Shown here piece by piece: positions 16,827-25,699 of a stretch of DNA of 64,000 bases. The DNA comes from Eubacteriales bacterium. GTDB lineage: Bacteria; Bacillota; Clostridia; Oscillospirales; Oscillospiraceae. The notes beneath the pieces are model-generated. The model made no database searches, was not told where the DNA came from, and was given only the letters and a program-made list of their open reading frames with translations. The DNA lies in contig JAUNNH010000010.1 in the NCBI GenBank assembly GCA_030531505.1, forward strand, positions 17,017 to 81,016, given 5' to 3'. The position numbers and the translations under genes were made by a program. The number at the start of each line of letters is the position of its first letter. The stretch's first letter is position 1.

Positions 16827-17381
16827 TTAAAGCTCGCAGCGCCGTATCATCTCTTCGATCATCCCGTGCGTGATCTCGCACAGTCGATTCCCGTAGCGGC
16901 TCATGTCCAGCCGCATGCCGGATTGGAGCCAGGCGCTGACCATGCCGAAGATATTGCATGTGTGATAGTGCAGCAGCACGGCCCGATCCTCGGGAGAGAG
17001 TTTCCGGTCCGGGAAGGCGGTCCGGAAGTAGGTGATGATAGTCTGCTCGCAGACACGCCAGAGATATTGCTCAAATATGTCGCGGTTGACGGAATGGTAT
17101 ATGTGAAGGATCACACGTTTATGCTCTATGGCATAGGAACTTGCGATCTCAATGCATTCCTCCAGACTGTCGATGCTGGGGTGCTCGCAGATGATGCGTT
17201 CGATCTCACGTGTAAAGATCTCACTGATCAGGGAGGGAATATCCTGATAGTGGTAATAGAAGGAATTGCGGTTGATGCCACAGTCATCGGTAATGTCCTT
17301 CACCGTGATCTTGTTGAGGGGGCGTTCGTCCAACAACTTCAAAAAGGAGGCGCGTATTGCATTTTTCGTAAAATTCGCCAT
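16827..17381 (-). CDS. TetR family transcriptional regulator
   Basis: A 184-residue protein with a TetR-type DNA-binding domain at the N-terminus (helix-turn-helix about 24-45: ITVKDITDDCGINRNSFYYHY) and an all-helical ligand-binding C-terminal part with the TetR_C_7-like look seen in Dha-operon regulators. Start 17381 follows GGAG with 7-base spacing. It is divergent from the membrane protein at 17573, its most likely target. No clear dyad operator was identified between them, so regulation is inference. Confidence 0.88.
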   Translation of the reverse strand: MANFTKNAIRASFLKLLDERPLNKITVKDITDDCGINRNSFYYHYQDIPSLISEIFTREIERIICEHPSIDSLEECIEIASSYAIEHKRVILHIYHSVNRDIFEQYLWRVCEQTIITYFRTAFPDRKLSPEDRAVLLHYHTCNIFGMVSAWLQSGMRLDMSRYGNRLCEITHGMIEEMIRRCEL

Positions 17382-17410
17382 GACCGGGCTCCTTTCCCAC
17401 TTCTGAGCGT

Positions 17411-17439
17411 ATTGTAACAAAAAATGCCCCAAAAAACAA
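17411..17439 (-). promoter_or_regulatory. Promoter for the TetR-type regulator
   Basis: Minus-strand TTGTTT (17434-17439), 17-bp spacer, TACAAT (17411-17416). Confidence 0.65.
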
Positions 17440-17492
17440 CTGCGTCAGATCGGATAAAACAACATGGCGCAGGGTGGTGCCCATCCTTTTTC

Positions 17493-17521
17493 TTGCGCAT
17501 TGCGGCGGCATGTGCTATACT
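17493..17521 (+). promoter_or_regulatory. Promoter for the membrane protein/LRR operon
   Basis: TTGCGC (17493-17498), 17-bp spacer, TATACT (17516-17521). Confidence 0.6.
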
Positions 17522-17572
17522 GAACCAGTATCATGGATGTGCTATGCATATACGATATACGGAGGGACTATC

Positions 17573-18295
17573 ATGGATAACCCGAAGATCAGATTCTATG
17601 TGGATAATAACAGCTTCTGGGCGCACGGGACGGGCGTTTTGCTGGCGCTTGCAACGGTGTTTCAGTTCGTCGCGTGCTGGGGACTTTGGAACGATCGCTT
17701 TTTCGCTCTGACGCAGATCCTGCTTCCGGTCGCGAGCTACTTCCTCTTCGTCCTGCTGCTTGCGCTGCTTGGCAAGAAGGCGCTCTGGGTGACGATTCTG
17801 CCCTTCCTGGGAGGCGTCGCCTATTACGGGATGCAGGCCTGGTACGCGGAGGACCGTATTCTCATGGTGATCGGGATCGTCTATTGTGTGCTGGCGCTTG
17901 TTCTGTATGTCGGGACGGCCTTTTCCCTGATCCGGACCAAGTGGCTGCTCGTGCTTCTCTTTGCCGTGCCCTTCTGCTACCGCGCGTTTTACCGGGACGT
18001 GCTGATCCTGCAGAATGTGGAGCAGCCTGCGACCTTTGCGGCCGGTATGCGGGAAATAAGCCTTCTGTGCGTGTTGCTCGCGATGACGCTGCTGGCCCTC
18101 GGCATGAAAAAGCTGACGCGCAAGGGAAAAGAACCTCAACCTGTGTCCGCCCCTGCCGTTGAGCCCGCGCCGGTTCCGGCCCCGGCTCCGGCGCCCGCTG
18201 CCACGGTGGAAAATGCTCCGTCTCCCTTCTCAATTCCGGCGGAGCCTGTACCGGCGCAGGATAACGTCAATCCCACTGAAAACGACGTGAAATGA
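17573..18295 (+). CDS. Multispanning membrane protein with Pro/Ala-rich tail
   Basis: A 240-residue protein with about six membrane helices (residues 15-185) followed by a roughly 50-residue low-complexity tail of alternating Pro and Ala (about 193-228), likely cytosolic or wall-spanning. No family recognised. The start follows GGAGGG by 6 bases. Its stop overlaps the start of the LRR protein gene (ATGA), so the two are translated together and probably form one unit. Divergent TetR gene upstream. Confidence 0.75.
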   Translation: MDNPKIRFYVDNNSFWAHGTGVLLALATVFQFVACWGLWNDRFFALTQILLPVASYFLFVLLLALLGKKALWVTILPFLGGVAYYGMQAWYAEDRILMVIGIVYCVLALVLYVGTAFSLIRTKWLLVLLFAVPFCYRAFYRDVLILQNVEQPATFAAGMREISLLCVLLAMTLLALGMKKLTRKGKEPQPVSAPAVEPAPVPAPAPAPAATVENAPSPFSIPAEPVPAQDNVNPTENDVK

Positions 18296-20319
18296 GCAGA
18301 GCCCGATACACCGGCGCCCACGCGGCCAGGCCGGTGGCGAAGGACCAGGAGAAAAAGGCTCCGACCCGTCAGGAAAAACGGCGTGTGAGTTCGTCGCCCT
18401 TTTGGCCGGCCCGGACCGGGCAGAAAGCAAGTGCCCGGCCTGAGCCGGCCTCGCCTTCTGCAGAGGAACGGACCACACGTATATCCGCACCGATTCAGGC
18501 GGGGACAGACGGTGCTTCGCCGGTACGTGGAAAAACGGGGCGGATATCCCTGCCGGCGCAGGACGCGACCGGGAGGCTCGGAAAAGCGGAGCTGTCACAT
18601 ACGGGCCATATCCGGGTGGAAACGCCGGCTTTTCCCGGCAGGGAGCGCAGAAAACCGTCGCGGCGCCTGATCTTTTTCCTGGCGGCCGTAATTGCAGCGC
18701 TGCTGCTCGGCGTTGTCGCGATGGCGATCCTGCGTCCTGTTGGCGAGGGAGCCTATGAGGAGAATATGGCCAAAGCGGCCGAGGCCTATGATCAGGGAGA
18801 TTGGGATAACGCGCTGCGCTATTTGCGGCGTGCCGCCTCTTATGAGGAAACAGACGAGTGCCGGAAGCGGATGGCAGCCTGCTACGAACAGACCGGCATG
18901 CTCGACAAAGCACTCGAATATCTCCGCATGGTCGACTCCGCCGACACGTGGGCCTCGGAGCGGATCCTGCAGATCGAACAGAAAAAGGCTATGGAAAAAA
19001 CAGCGGATACGGTGCAGGTGCTCGGCGCACTTCTCCCGCCGGATGCCAGAGACCTTGTTCTGGACGGACGCGGCCTCCGGGACGAGGATCTGCAGGAGAT
19101 CGTCCGGCTTTATGCCCTTGACACGCTTTCGCTGAGCGATAATCGGATCCGGGATTTTTCCGCGCTCACCCAGCTGGGCAGCCTGGATGTGCTGGACCTC
19201 AGCGGCAATCAGATCTCGGATCTGAGTCCGCTGAATAAAATGAGCGGGCTGCGCGCACTCTATCTGGACCGCAATCCCCTGGATGACCTGATGCCGCTCT
19301 ATGGCCTCCAGAATCTGAACACCCTGAGTATCCAGGGCTGCGGCATCGGGGAGGAGCAGCTTGCCACGCTGGCGGAAGCTCTTCCCGCCTGCGCAATCCT
19401 CAGCGACGCACCGGAGGAAGATGTGAGCGATATCAGCCTCGGCGGGCTGACCTTCCGTTCGGATGTGGAAGAACTGGATCTGAGCGGTCGGGGCGTGCGG
19501 GACATCAGTGTGCTGGCTGCCTGCAAGGAGCTCAGGCGCCTGGATCTGAGCGGCAACGAGATCAGTGATCTGCAGGGCCTCATGAACCTCCCACACTTGA
19601 GCCAGCTCAATATCGCGTCGAATCAGATCGGTGATTTGCGCCCCCTGATGGGGATCGAGACGCTGCGCCGCCTGAACGCGGCCGAGAATGTGCTGACGGA
19701 TACGGCGGCTTTCAGTGCTATGACGGCGCTCCAGGAGCTGGATCTCTCCGGAAACCCGCTTTCGGATTACAGTGGGCTTCGCCATCTTACCAACCTCACG
19801 ATGCTCACAAAGCTTGTGCTCGACGAGAATCCGGAGCTCAGCAATGACGCCTACGGACTTCTTAAGTCCAGCCTTCCGAGCTGCTCGATCAGCCATACGG
19901 AGCTGATCTATACGATCCACATCGATGGGCAGCCGGTGCTCAGCAATGTGACACATCTGGATTTGAGCGGCAAAGGCATCGTAGATCTGAGCGGCTTGGA
20001 GCGTCTGAACTATCTCACGAGTCTGGACCTGAGCCGAAACCAGATCGGCAATCTCTATGTCATGCAGATCATCGCCAGCCGAGAGAGCCTGCAGGAACTG
20101 AATCTCGCGTTCAACCAGCTCACTTCGGTAAATGAACTCATCGGCCTCACCGCACTGGAGAGCCTGAACCTCTATGCCAACCCGCTGCAGAGCATCCAGA
20201 CGCTGAAAAGCATGACCTGGCTGCGCTGGCTGAACGTCGGAAGCTGTGGCTTGAGCGAGGAGCAGCTTTCCGAGCTTCAAAACGCTCTCCCCAATTGTGT
20301 GATCGAGCTGGAAGCCTGA
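18292..20319 (+). CDS. Membrane-anchored leucine-rich repeat protein with TPR-like segment
   Basis: A 675-residue protein. Residues 1-120 are basic, Pro/Ser-rich and probably disordered; a single membrane helix spans about 125-147; then a TPR-like pair of helices (AAEAYDQGDWDNALRYL, about 158-205); and from about 230 to the end roughly 15 short leucine-rich repeats of the SDS22/internalin type (LDLSGNQISDLSPL). In this topology the repeats face outside and bind another protein. LRR proteins in gut Firmicutes are often adhesion or regulatory surface proteins; the ligand is unknown. Coupled to the upstream membrane protein. Confidence 0.85.
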   Translation: MSRARYTGAHAARPVAKDQEKKAPTRQEKRRVSSSPFWPARTGQKASARPEPASPSAEERTTRISAPIQAGTDGASPVRGKTGRISLPAQDATGRLGKAELSHTGHIRVETPAFPGRERRKPSRRLIFFLAAVIAALLLGVVAMAILRPVGEGAYEENMAKAAEAYDQGDWDNALRYLRRAASYEETDECRKRMAACYEQTGMLDKALEYLRMVDSADTWASERILQIEQKKAMEKTADTVQVLGALLPPDARDLVLDGRGLRDEDLQEIVRLYALDTLSLSDNRIRDFSALTQLGSLDVLDLSGNQISDLSPLNKMSGLRALYLDRNPLDDLMPLYGLQNLNTLSIQGCGIGEEQLATLAEALPACAILSDAPEEDVSDISLGGLTFRSDVEELDLSGRGVRDISVLAACKELRRLDLSGNEISDLQGLMNLPHLSQLNIASNQIGDLRPLMGIETLRRLNAAENVLTDTAAFSAMTALQELDLSGNPLSDYSGLRHLTNLTMLTKLVLDENPELSNDAYGLLKSSLPSCSISHTELIYTIHIDGQPVLSNVTHLDLSGKGIVDLSGLERLNYLTSLDLSRNQIGNLYVMQIIASRESLQELNLAFNQLTSVNELIGLTALESLNLYANPLQSIQTLKSMTWLRWLNVGSCGLSEEQLSELQNALPNCVIELEA

Positions 20320-20337
20320 AAAACGGAATATATGCAT

Positions 20338-20369
20338 AAAGCCCCTGACCGCCATCGGTCAGGGGCTTT
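20338..20369. terminator. Bidirectional terminator
   Basis: Perfect 14-bp stem (20338-20351 with 20356-20369), AAA at the left end and TTT at the right; between the LRR gene and galT. Confidence 0.88.
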
Positions 20370-20385
20370 GTGCATGAAAAATCAT

Positions 20386-21876
20386 TTATTTTGAGTTGAC
20401 ATAATTAATAAACCGCAGGAAAGCGGCGCGCCCGGCTTCATCTCGCTTATAGACGCCGGCGTGTTCGAGCACGCGCATAAAGACCTTGCCAACCTCCTCG
20501 CGGAGTATGACCTCGGCGTTATCACGCCGGAATTCCCGACGGCGCAAAATCTCCTCCGCCCAGTCGGCATGCTGTGCCAGCATGGGATCGGTACGCAGAT
20601 CGCGCCCCTCGAGCATGGCCTCCTGCAAAGCGGCCAGCTCCGTCTTCAGGCGGGAAGGGAGAACGGCGAGCCCCATGACCTCGATCAGGCCGATGTTCTC
20701 CTTCTTGATGTGGTGCAGCTCCTGGTGCGGATGATACAGACCCAGGGGATACTCCGCCGTCGTGAGATTGTTGCGCAGCACCAGGTCCAGCTGATAAGCG
20801 CTTCCGCGGCGGCGGGCGATGGGCGTGATGGTGTTATGGGGCGTACCGTCGGTCTCCGCGAGGATCACGGCGGCCTCGTCGGTGTAGGCGCGCCAGCAGC
20901 CGAGGATCTTGTCCGCAAGCTCAATGATGTGCTCACGGTCTTCCCCGGTGAGACGGATCACGCTCATCGGCCATTTGACGATCCCGGCCTCTACATCCTC
21001 AAAGCCTGTGAAGCGCAGCTCTGTCTCGATCGGGGCTTTGGCCATCGCAAATTCATAATGCCCGCCCTGAAAATGGTCGTGGCTCAGGATTGAGCCGCCC
21101 ACGATGGGCAGGTCGGCGTTGGAGCCTACGAAATAGTGGGGAAAGAGCGTGATGAAATCAAAGAGCTTGCAGAAGGCGGCGCGGTCCACCTTCATAGGGG
21201 TGTGTTCCGCGTTGAAGACGATGCAGTGCTCGTTGTAATAGACATAGGGGGAGTATTGCCAGAACCAGGGTGTGCCGGCAATGGTCAGAGGGATGATACG
21301 GTGATTCTGCCGCGCGGGATGGTTCATGCGCCCGGCATATCCTTCATTTTCGGCGCAGAGCTGACACTTCGGATAGCCGGCCTGCGGCGCGAGACGGGCG
21401 GCGGCGATGGCGCGCGGATCTTTTTCCGGCTTGGAGAGATTGATGGTGATATCAAGCGGACCGTAATCGCTCTCATAGACCCACTTGACATCTTTCGCGA
21501 TACGGTCGCGGCGGATATAGTTGGTATCGCAGCTGAAACGGTAATACCAGTCGGTAGCGGCCCGGGGGCTCTCGGCGTAAAGCGCGGCGAAGCGCTCGCG
21601 TACTTCGTGCGGCCAGGGGGTCAGCGCACCCATGAGCGCCGTGTCGAAGAGGTCGCGTGCCGTGATGTTGTCCTCACAGACGCCGCGTTTCACCGCATCG
21701 TCGGTCAGCCTTTCCAAAAGGGCAGCGAGTGAGTCGGAAGCGGGAAGACCGCTGTCTCCAACTTCATCCAGACGCAGGGTTTCCAGCAGGCGATTGAAGA
21801 TATAGGTCTCGTCTCCTTCACGGATCAGTCCTCTGTCCAGACCGTAACGGATCAGCGCATCGATCGTTGCTTTCAT
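20386..21876 (-). CDS. galT: UDP-glucose--hexose-1-phosphate uridylyltransferase, type 2
   Basis: Leloir pathway enzyme that exchanges UMP between UDP-glucose and galactose 1-phosphate. The 496-residue length and sequence fit the Firmicute type-2 GalT (PF01087/PF02744 relatives), including the GGSILSHDHFQGG segment that holds the catalytic His pair region, and PKCQLC near the middle. It starts at an ATGA overlap with galK, so the operon is galK-galT on the minus strand and is closed by the shared hairpin at 20338-20369. Confidence 0.93.
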   Translation of the reverse strand: MKATIDALIRYGLDRGLIREGDETYIFNRLLETLRLDEVGDSGLPASDSLAALLERLTDDAVKRGVCEDNITARDLFDTALMGALTPWPHEVRERFAALYAESPRAATDWYYRFSCDTNYIRRDRIAKDVKWVYESDYGPLDITINLSKPEKDPRAIAAARLAPQAGYPKCQLCAENEGYAGRMNHPARQNHRIIPLTIAGTPWFWQYSPYVYYNEHCIVFNAEHTPMKVDRAAFCKLFDFITLFPHYFVGSNADLPIVGGSILSHDHFQGGHYEFAMAKAPIETELRFTGFEDVEAGIVKWPMSVIRLTGEDREHIIELADKILGCWRAYTDEAAVILAETDGTPHNTITPIARRRGSAYQLDLVLRNNLTTAEYPLGLYHPHQELHHIKKENIGLIEVMGLAVLPSRLKTELAALQEAMLEGRDLRTDPMLAQHADWAEEILRRREFRRDNAEVILREEVGKVFMRVLEHAGVYKRDEAGRAAFLRFINYVNSK

Positions 21877-23051
21877 AGGACCTCCAACAGAATGCCACCC
21901 GCAGAACGGATGGAGAGTACAAGGCAGCTGCCTTCGCCCAGCGCGGCGTCCATCTCGGAACGGAAGCGGGCGAGCATATCCAGCGGTACGAAAGCCTGGA
22001 TCGTACCGGCAAAGCCGCCGCCGTGGACCCGGCAGGCGCCGCGTCCACCGAGCAGCTTTTCAGCCAGCGCGAGGGCGACGGCCAGATCCTGGTGGGCCTT
22101 ATAGCCAGCGGGGATCACGTTTTGAAGATACATCCAGGAGGAACGGCCGGAGGCCTTGACCAGCTCCAGGAAACGGTCGAAGTCCCCACGCTTGAGTGCG
22201 GCCACCTGCTCGGTGACACGTCGGTTTTCCTCATAGACGTGGATGGCACGCAGTACGGCACGGTCACCGGCCTCTCGACGCAGCGCCGGCAGTGCGGCGT
22301 AGAAATCCTCCTCCGGCACTTCGCGCAGGTGCGTTTTGCCGAAGTGGGTGTTGATAGCCCGCAGTTCTCCGGGGATCGCGGCATACTCGTCGGTCAGATC
22401 GGCGTGATCGGCACCGCTGTCCACAATACAGAGCGCGTAGCCATAAGCAGTCAGATCCAGTTCGAGACGCTCGACGGCAGGGGCTTTCTCGTCGGCGAAG
22501 TCGATGGTGATGACGCCGCCGAGGGAGGAGGCAGCCTGGTCCAGCAAGCCGCAGGGCTTCCCGAAATATACATTCTCGGCATATTGCCCGATACGGGCGA
22601 TCTCCAGCGCGTTCAGCCCTGCCTGGGTAAGGTGATTCAGAATGGTGCCGAGCAGTACCTCAAACGCGGCGGAAGAGGAAAGCCCGCTTCCCGCAAGTAC
22701 CCGGCTGGTCACGCAGGCGTCAAAGCCGGGAACAGAGAAGCCGTGCGCTGCGATCCCGGCAGCGGTGCCGCGGATGAGAGCGGCGGTGGTCCCGGTTTCC
22801 GCAGGGTGAACGGCCAGATCGTCAAGCTCAATAACGCAGCGGGGGTAGCCCTCCGACTGGACCCGGATCACCGGCTCCCCGTTCGGCGCAACGGCAGCTA
22901 TCGTGTCCAGATCCACAGCGCCGGCAAGCACTTTGCCGAGCTGATGGTCGGTATGGTTGCCGCTCAATTCCGTGCGGCCCGGAGCGGAGAACAGATACCT
23001 TGCTTCCCGATGAAACGTGGTCTGAAAGAATTGTTTGATCTCTTCGTACAT
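21873..23051 (-). CDS. galK: Galactokinase
   Basis: Phosphorylates galactose at O1 with ATP. The 392-residue GHMP kinase has the galactokinase start motif in a variant form, PGRTELSGNHTDHQLG (standard GRxNLIGEHxDY), the ATP loop GSGLSSSAAFE and a C-terminal GGGFAGT motif. This NHTDH variant occurs in clostridial galactokinases. Start 23051 follows GGAGG with a 6-base spacer and lies just downstream of its own promoter; a longer in-frame start at 23234 would run into the upstream terminator and gene. Coupled to galT. Confidence 0.92.
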   Translation of the reverse strand: MYEEIKQFFQTTFHREARYLFSAPGRTELSGNHTDHQLGKVLAGAVDLDTIAAVAPNGEPVIRVQSEGYPRCVIELDDLAVHPAETGTTAALIRGTAAGIAAHGFSVPGFDACVTSRVLAGSGLSSSAAFEVLLGTILNHLTQAGLNALEIARIGQYAENVYFGKPCGLLDQAASSLGGVITIDFADEKAPAVERLELDLTAYGYALCIVDSGADHADLTDEYAAIPGELRAINTHFGKTHLREVPEEDFYAALPALRREAGDRAVLRAIHVYEENRRVTEQVAALKRGDFDRFLELVKASGRSSWMYLQNVIPAGYKAHQDLAVALALAEKLLGGRGACRVHGGGFAGTIQAFVPLDMLARFRSEMDAALGEGSCLVLSIRSAGGILLEVL

Positions 23052-23082
23052 GACAGCCTCCGACAGATACAATGTCAGTAGT

Positions 23083-23112
23083 ACAGTATCACAGTTTCGA
23101 ACAGGGGTCAAT
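23083..23112 (-). promoter_or_regulatory. Promoter for galK-galT
   Basis: Minus-strand TTGACC (23107-23112), 18-bp spacer, TACTGT (23083-23088). The -35 begins only a few bases after the T-run of the upstream gene's terminator. Confidence 0.6.
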
Positions 23113-23118
23113 AAAAAA

Positions 23119-23150
23119 CAGGGCTGTGAAGCTTCCTTCACAGCCCTGTA
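23119..23150 (-). terminator. Terminator after the carbohydrate-binding lipoprotein gene
   Basis: Perfect 14-bp stem (23119-23132 with 23137-23150), 4-nt loop, followed on the minus strand by six T residues. Confidence 0.9.
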
Positions 23151-23154
23151 AGGA

Positions 23155-24960
23155 TCAGGGGCTTCCGGGACCGCCCATCGGCCCGTTTCCAAAATCGCCG
23201 GGCATCTGCTGGTCAGGTCTGCCGCCAAAACCATCCGGCGTCTGCTGGCCCTGCCAGCCGCTGAAGCCGCCCTGACCGCGACCGGCTCCGTGACCCATCA
23301 TGCCGCCCCTCATGCCGCCGCGGCCGTAGATCAGGCTGGAGAGCAGGATTGTCTGCGTCTCGGCTCCGGCGATGAGCGTATAGCTCTCGCCTACCGTGAG
23401 TGCGGAAGAGCTGACCACGACCGAGCTGTAGCTCTTTTCGGGCTCAAAGCTCACCAGTGTATTGCCCGAACTGTCTAGCAGACTGACTGTGCTGCCAGCC
23501 GCCTGCATGGAGGAGAGATTCACGAGGATACTGCCCTGGGTGGAATTCTGCCCAAAGTTCTGGGCCATGCCGGACGCGCCCACCGCTACGATGGTGCCGC
23601 CGCTGATCACGCCGTCAATGCCGTAGTCCAACGCGCCGTTGCCGCTGTTGGTAGGACCGCTGACGAAGACGGTACCGCCGCTCATATAGAAGTAACCGTT
23701 GGAGTCAAGCCCGTCGCCCTCTGCGTTGACATAGACAGTACCGCCTGAGATGGTGAGAGACGCGGCGCTCTGGGTATCAAAGGAATCACCGCCGAAAAAG
23801 CCGCGCGCGTTGGAGCCGTCATTGCCGCCGGCTGCGTTGAAGCCGTCGTCCCACGCATTGGCACGGATCGTCCCGCCGGAGACCGTGATGACCTGGGCTT
23901 CCAGCCCCTCATAGCTCTGGCTCACGGTTACGGAACCATCGCTGACGGTGAGAGTTGAATCGGCGTGGACGCCGTCGTCTCCGCTTGCGAGCAGCAGCTC
24001 GCCGCCGCTGATGCTGAGGGAGCCGGAGGCATGGATGGCGTCATCCACGGAGTTGACGCTGAGGCTGCCGCCGCTTATGGTGATGTTCGCGTCGGACTTG
24101 ATGCCCTTGCCCTCCTGACCGCTTCCGGCGCTGACGATCAGCGTGCCGCCGTTAACGGTGATATCGCCGCTCGCGTCGAGACCGTCCTTCTGGCAGAGCA
24201 GGTTCAGAACACCGTCTTCCACGGTGATGCAGCCCTTGCCTTCCTCCTCATTGTCGGAGCAGATCCCGTCAGTGCCGACGTCGGCGCTGAGAACGCCGCC
24301 CTCGACGTTGACGCTGTCCTTGCCGAAGAGACCTTTGCTGGCGGCTTCCAGGTTCACGGTGCCGCTCTTGAGCTTGAGATCGTCCTTGCTGACCACGGCG
24401 TGGCCTGTCAGACAGCTGATATTCAGGATGCCGTCGCCGCTGAGCGTCAAATCGCATTTGGAGAAGACGGCGGCGTCGACGTTGTTGTCGTCGACCTGAA
24501 TGAATTCACCCGCGGCCTGCAGCAGGTTCTCGCTGCCCTCCGCGCTGGAGAGCACAAGCTTGTCGGCCTTGAGCGCGTAGATTGCGGCGTGGCCGTTCTT
24601 TATGATGGAGACGCCGTTCAGGATCAGCTTGACCTTGGCGTCCTCCGACGCGTCAACGATGATCTGTCCGTCCGAGAGGGAACCGGTGAGGACATAGTCG
24701 CCGGCGGCGGTGATGGTGACGGTGCTGCCGCTGATCTGCACCGAAGGGTCAGCGCAGCTTGAGCCGCTGTCGCTCAGAATGATGGCGATCGCATCGCTCT
24801 CTTCCGCTGGATCGGAGGCAGTGACGGCGGTGCTGATCGGGGTGACGGCAAGAGCGGCGAGCTCCGTGCTGTCAGCCTGTACGGCAGTGCTGCCGCAGGC
24901 GGATAAAAGACTCATGGCCAATACTGCGATCAAAACGCAGGAAATGATTTTCTTATTCAT
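23155..24960 (-). CDS. Carbohydrate-binding domain lipoprotein with beta-helix repeats
   Basis: A 601-residue exported lipoprotein (lipobox LSAC). The body is a long run of short beta-rungs of the form SGGTLxVxAxGDGIxS, as in the DUF4353/CBM-like family, predicted to form a right-handed beta-helix. The last 55 residues are rich in Gly, Met and Gln (GGMRGGMMGHGAGRGQGG), a flexible or metal-binding tail. The two upstream genes encode DUF4956 and VTC-domain proteins; this trio, often together with CotH, is a recurring Clostridia cluster tied to cell-surface function. Start 24960 follows GGAGGAA. No CotH gene is in this window. Confidence 0.85.
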   Translation of the reverse strand: MNKKIISCVLIAVLAMSLLSACGSTAVQADSTELAALAVTPISTAVTASDPAEESDAIAIILSDSGSSCADPSVQISGSTVTITAAGDYVLTGSLSDGQIIVDASEDAKVKLILNGVSIIKNGHAAIYALKADKLVLSSAEGSENLLQAAGEFIQVDDNNVDAAVFSKCDLTLSGDGILNISCLTGHAVVSKDDLKLKSGTVNLEAASKGLFGKDSVNVEGGVLSADVGTDGICSDNEEEGKGCITVEDGVLNLLCQKDGLDASGDITVNGGTLIVSAGSGQEGKGIKSDANITISGGSLSVNSVDDAIHASGSLSISGGELLLASGDDGVHADSTLTVSDGSVTVSQSYEGLEAQVITVSGGTIRANAWDDGFNAAGGNDGSNARGFFGGDSFDTQSAASLTISGGTVYVNAEGDGLDSNGYFYMSGGTVFVSGPTNSGNGALDYGIDGVISGGTIVAVGASGMAQNFGQNSTQGSILVNLSSMQAAGSTVSLLDSSGNTLVSFEPEKSYSSVVVSSSALTVGESYTLIAGAETQTILLSSLIYGRGGMRGGMMGHGAGRGQGGFSGWQGQQTPDGFGGRPDQQMPGDFGNGPMGGPGSP

Positions 24961-24988
24961 TATGAGTTCCTCCACAATGAAGAAATAG

Positions 24989-25699
24989 TTATAGTTCATT
25001 GCTCTCGGTCGTCTGTTCGCCGAGAGAGATCTCCAAGTTGCCGTTGCGGCAGCGGAGCTCGTCGATCATGGCCTTTTCCGTGCCGGGGCGCTTCAGCGTG
25101 ATCTCATAGCTGAGACGGTTGAGGCTACCGAGGTTCGTAGTCTTCACGCGGACCAGACGTGCTTCAGACGTATAATGTTCAAAAATGTCGTTGAAAACGC
25201 CGCTGTATTCGAGACTCTCCGGTACAGTGATCTGCAGACTCTTGCAGGTATCGGCGGAGCGGGATTCCCCGAAGGCACTGTGGGCGTAGAGCGTATCGGC
25301 CAGGGCCAGAAGCAGGCCAAAGACGAAAGCCAGCGCGGGATAGCCCATCCCACAGGCAAGGCCGAGCGCCATCGAAGTGAAGACCGCCGTGATCTCCCGG
25401 GCGGTGCCGGGGGCGGAACGGAAGCGCACCAGCGAGAAGGTGCCGGCCACCGCTACGCCTGCGCCGATGCTGCCGCTGACCATCAGGATCACAACACTCA
25501 CGATAGCCGGGAGTGTGGCGAGCGTCACCGCAAAGCTTTTGGAGGAGCGATTGTTGAAGCCGTAGAGCAGCGCGTGCAGTGCGCCGAGCGCGAGCGCCGA
25601 GGCGAGCACGATCAGAAATGCGGAGGCCGTCAGGGCCTCTTCCGTATTATAAACAGGGACAAACAGATTATCAAGCACAGCAGACACCGATCCTTTCAT
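24989..25699 (-). CDS. DUF4956 family membrane protein
   Basis: A 236-residue protein with four membrane helices in the first 145 residues (including IGAGVAVAGTFSLVRFRSAPG, the family's most conserved stretch) and a roughly 80-residue cytosolic C-terminal domain. It sits between the VTC-like gene (overlap about 29 bases) and the carbohydrate-binding lipoprotein (28-base gap), the standard order for this set. Function unproven; a membrane partner of the VTC-domain enzyme is a reasonable guess. The start could also be GTG 25723. Confidence 0.85.
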   Translation of the reverse strand: MKGSVSAVLDNLFVPVYNTEEALTASAFLIVLASALALGALHALLYGFNNRSSKSFAVTLATLPAIVSVVILMVSGSIGAGVAVAGTFSLVRFRSAPGTAREITAVFTSMALGLACGMGYPALAFVFGLLLALADTLYAHSAFGESRSADTCKSLQITVPESLEYSGVFNDIFEHYTSEARLVRVKTTNLGSLNRLSYEITLKRPGTEKAMIDELRCRNGNLEISLGEQTTESNEL

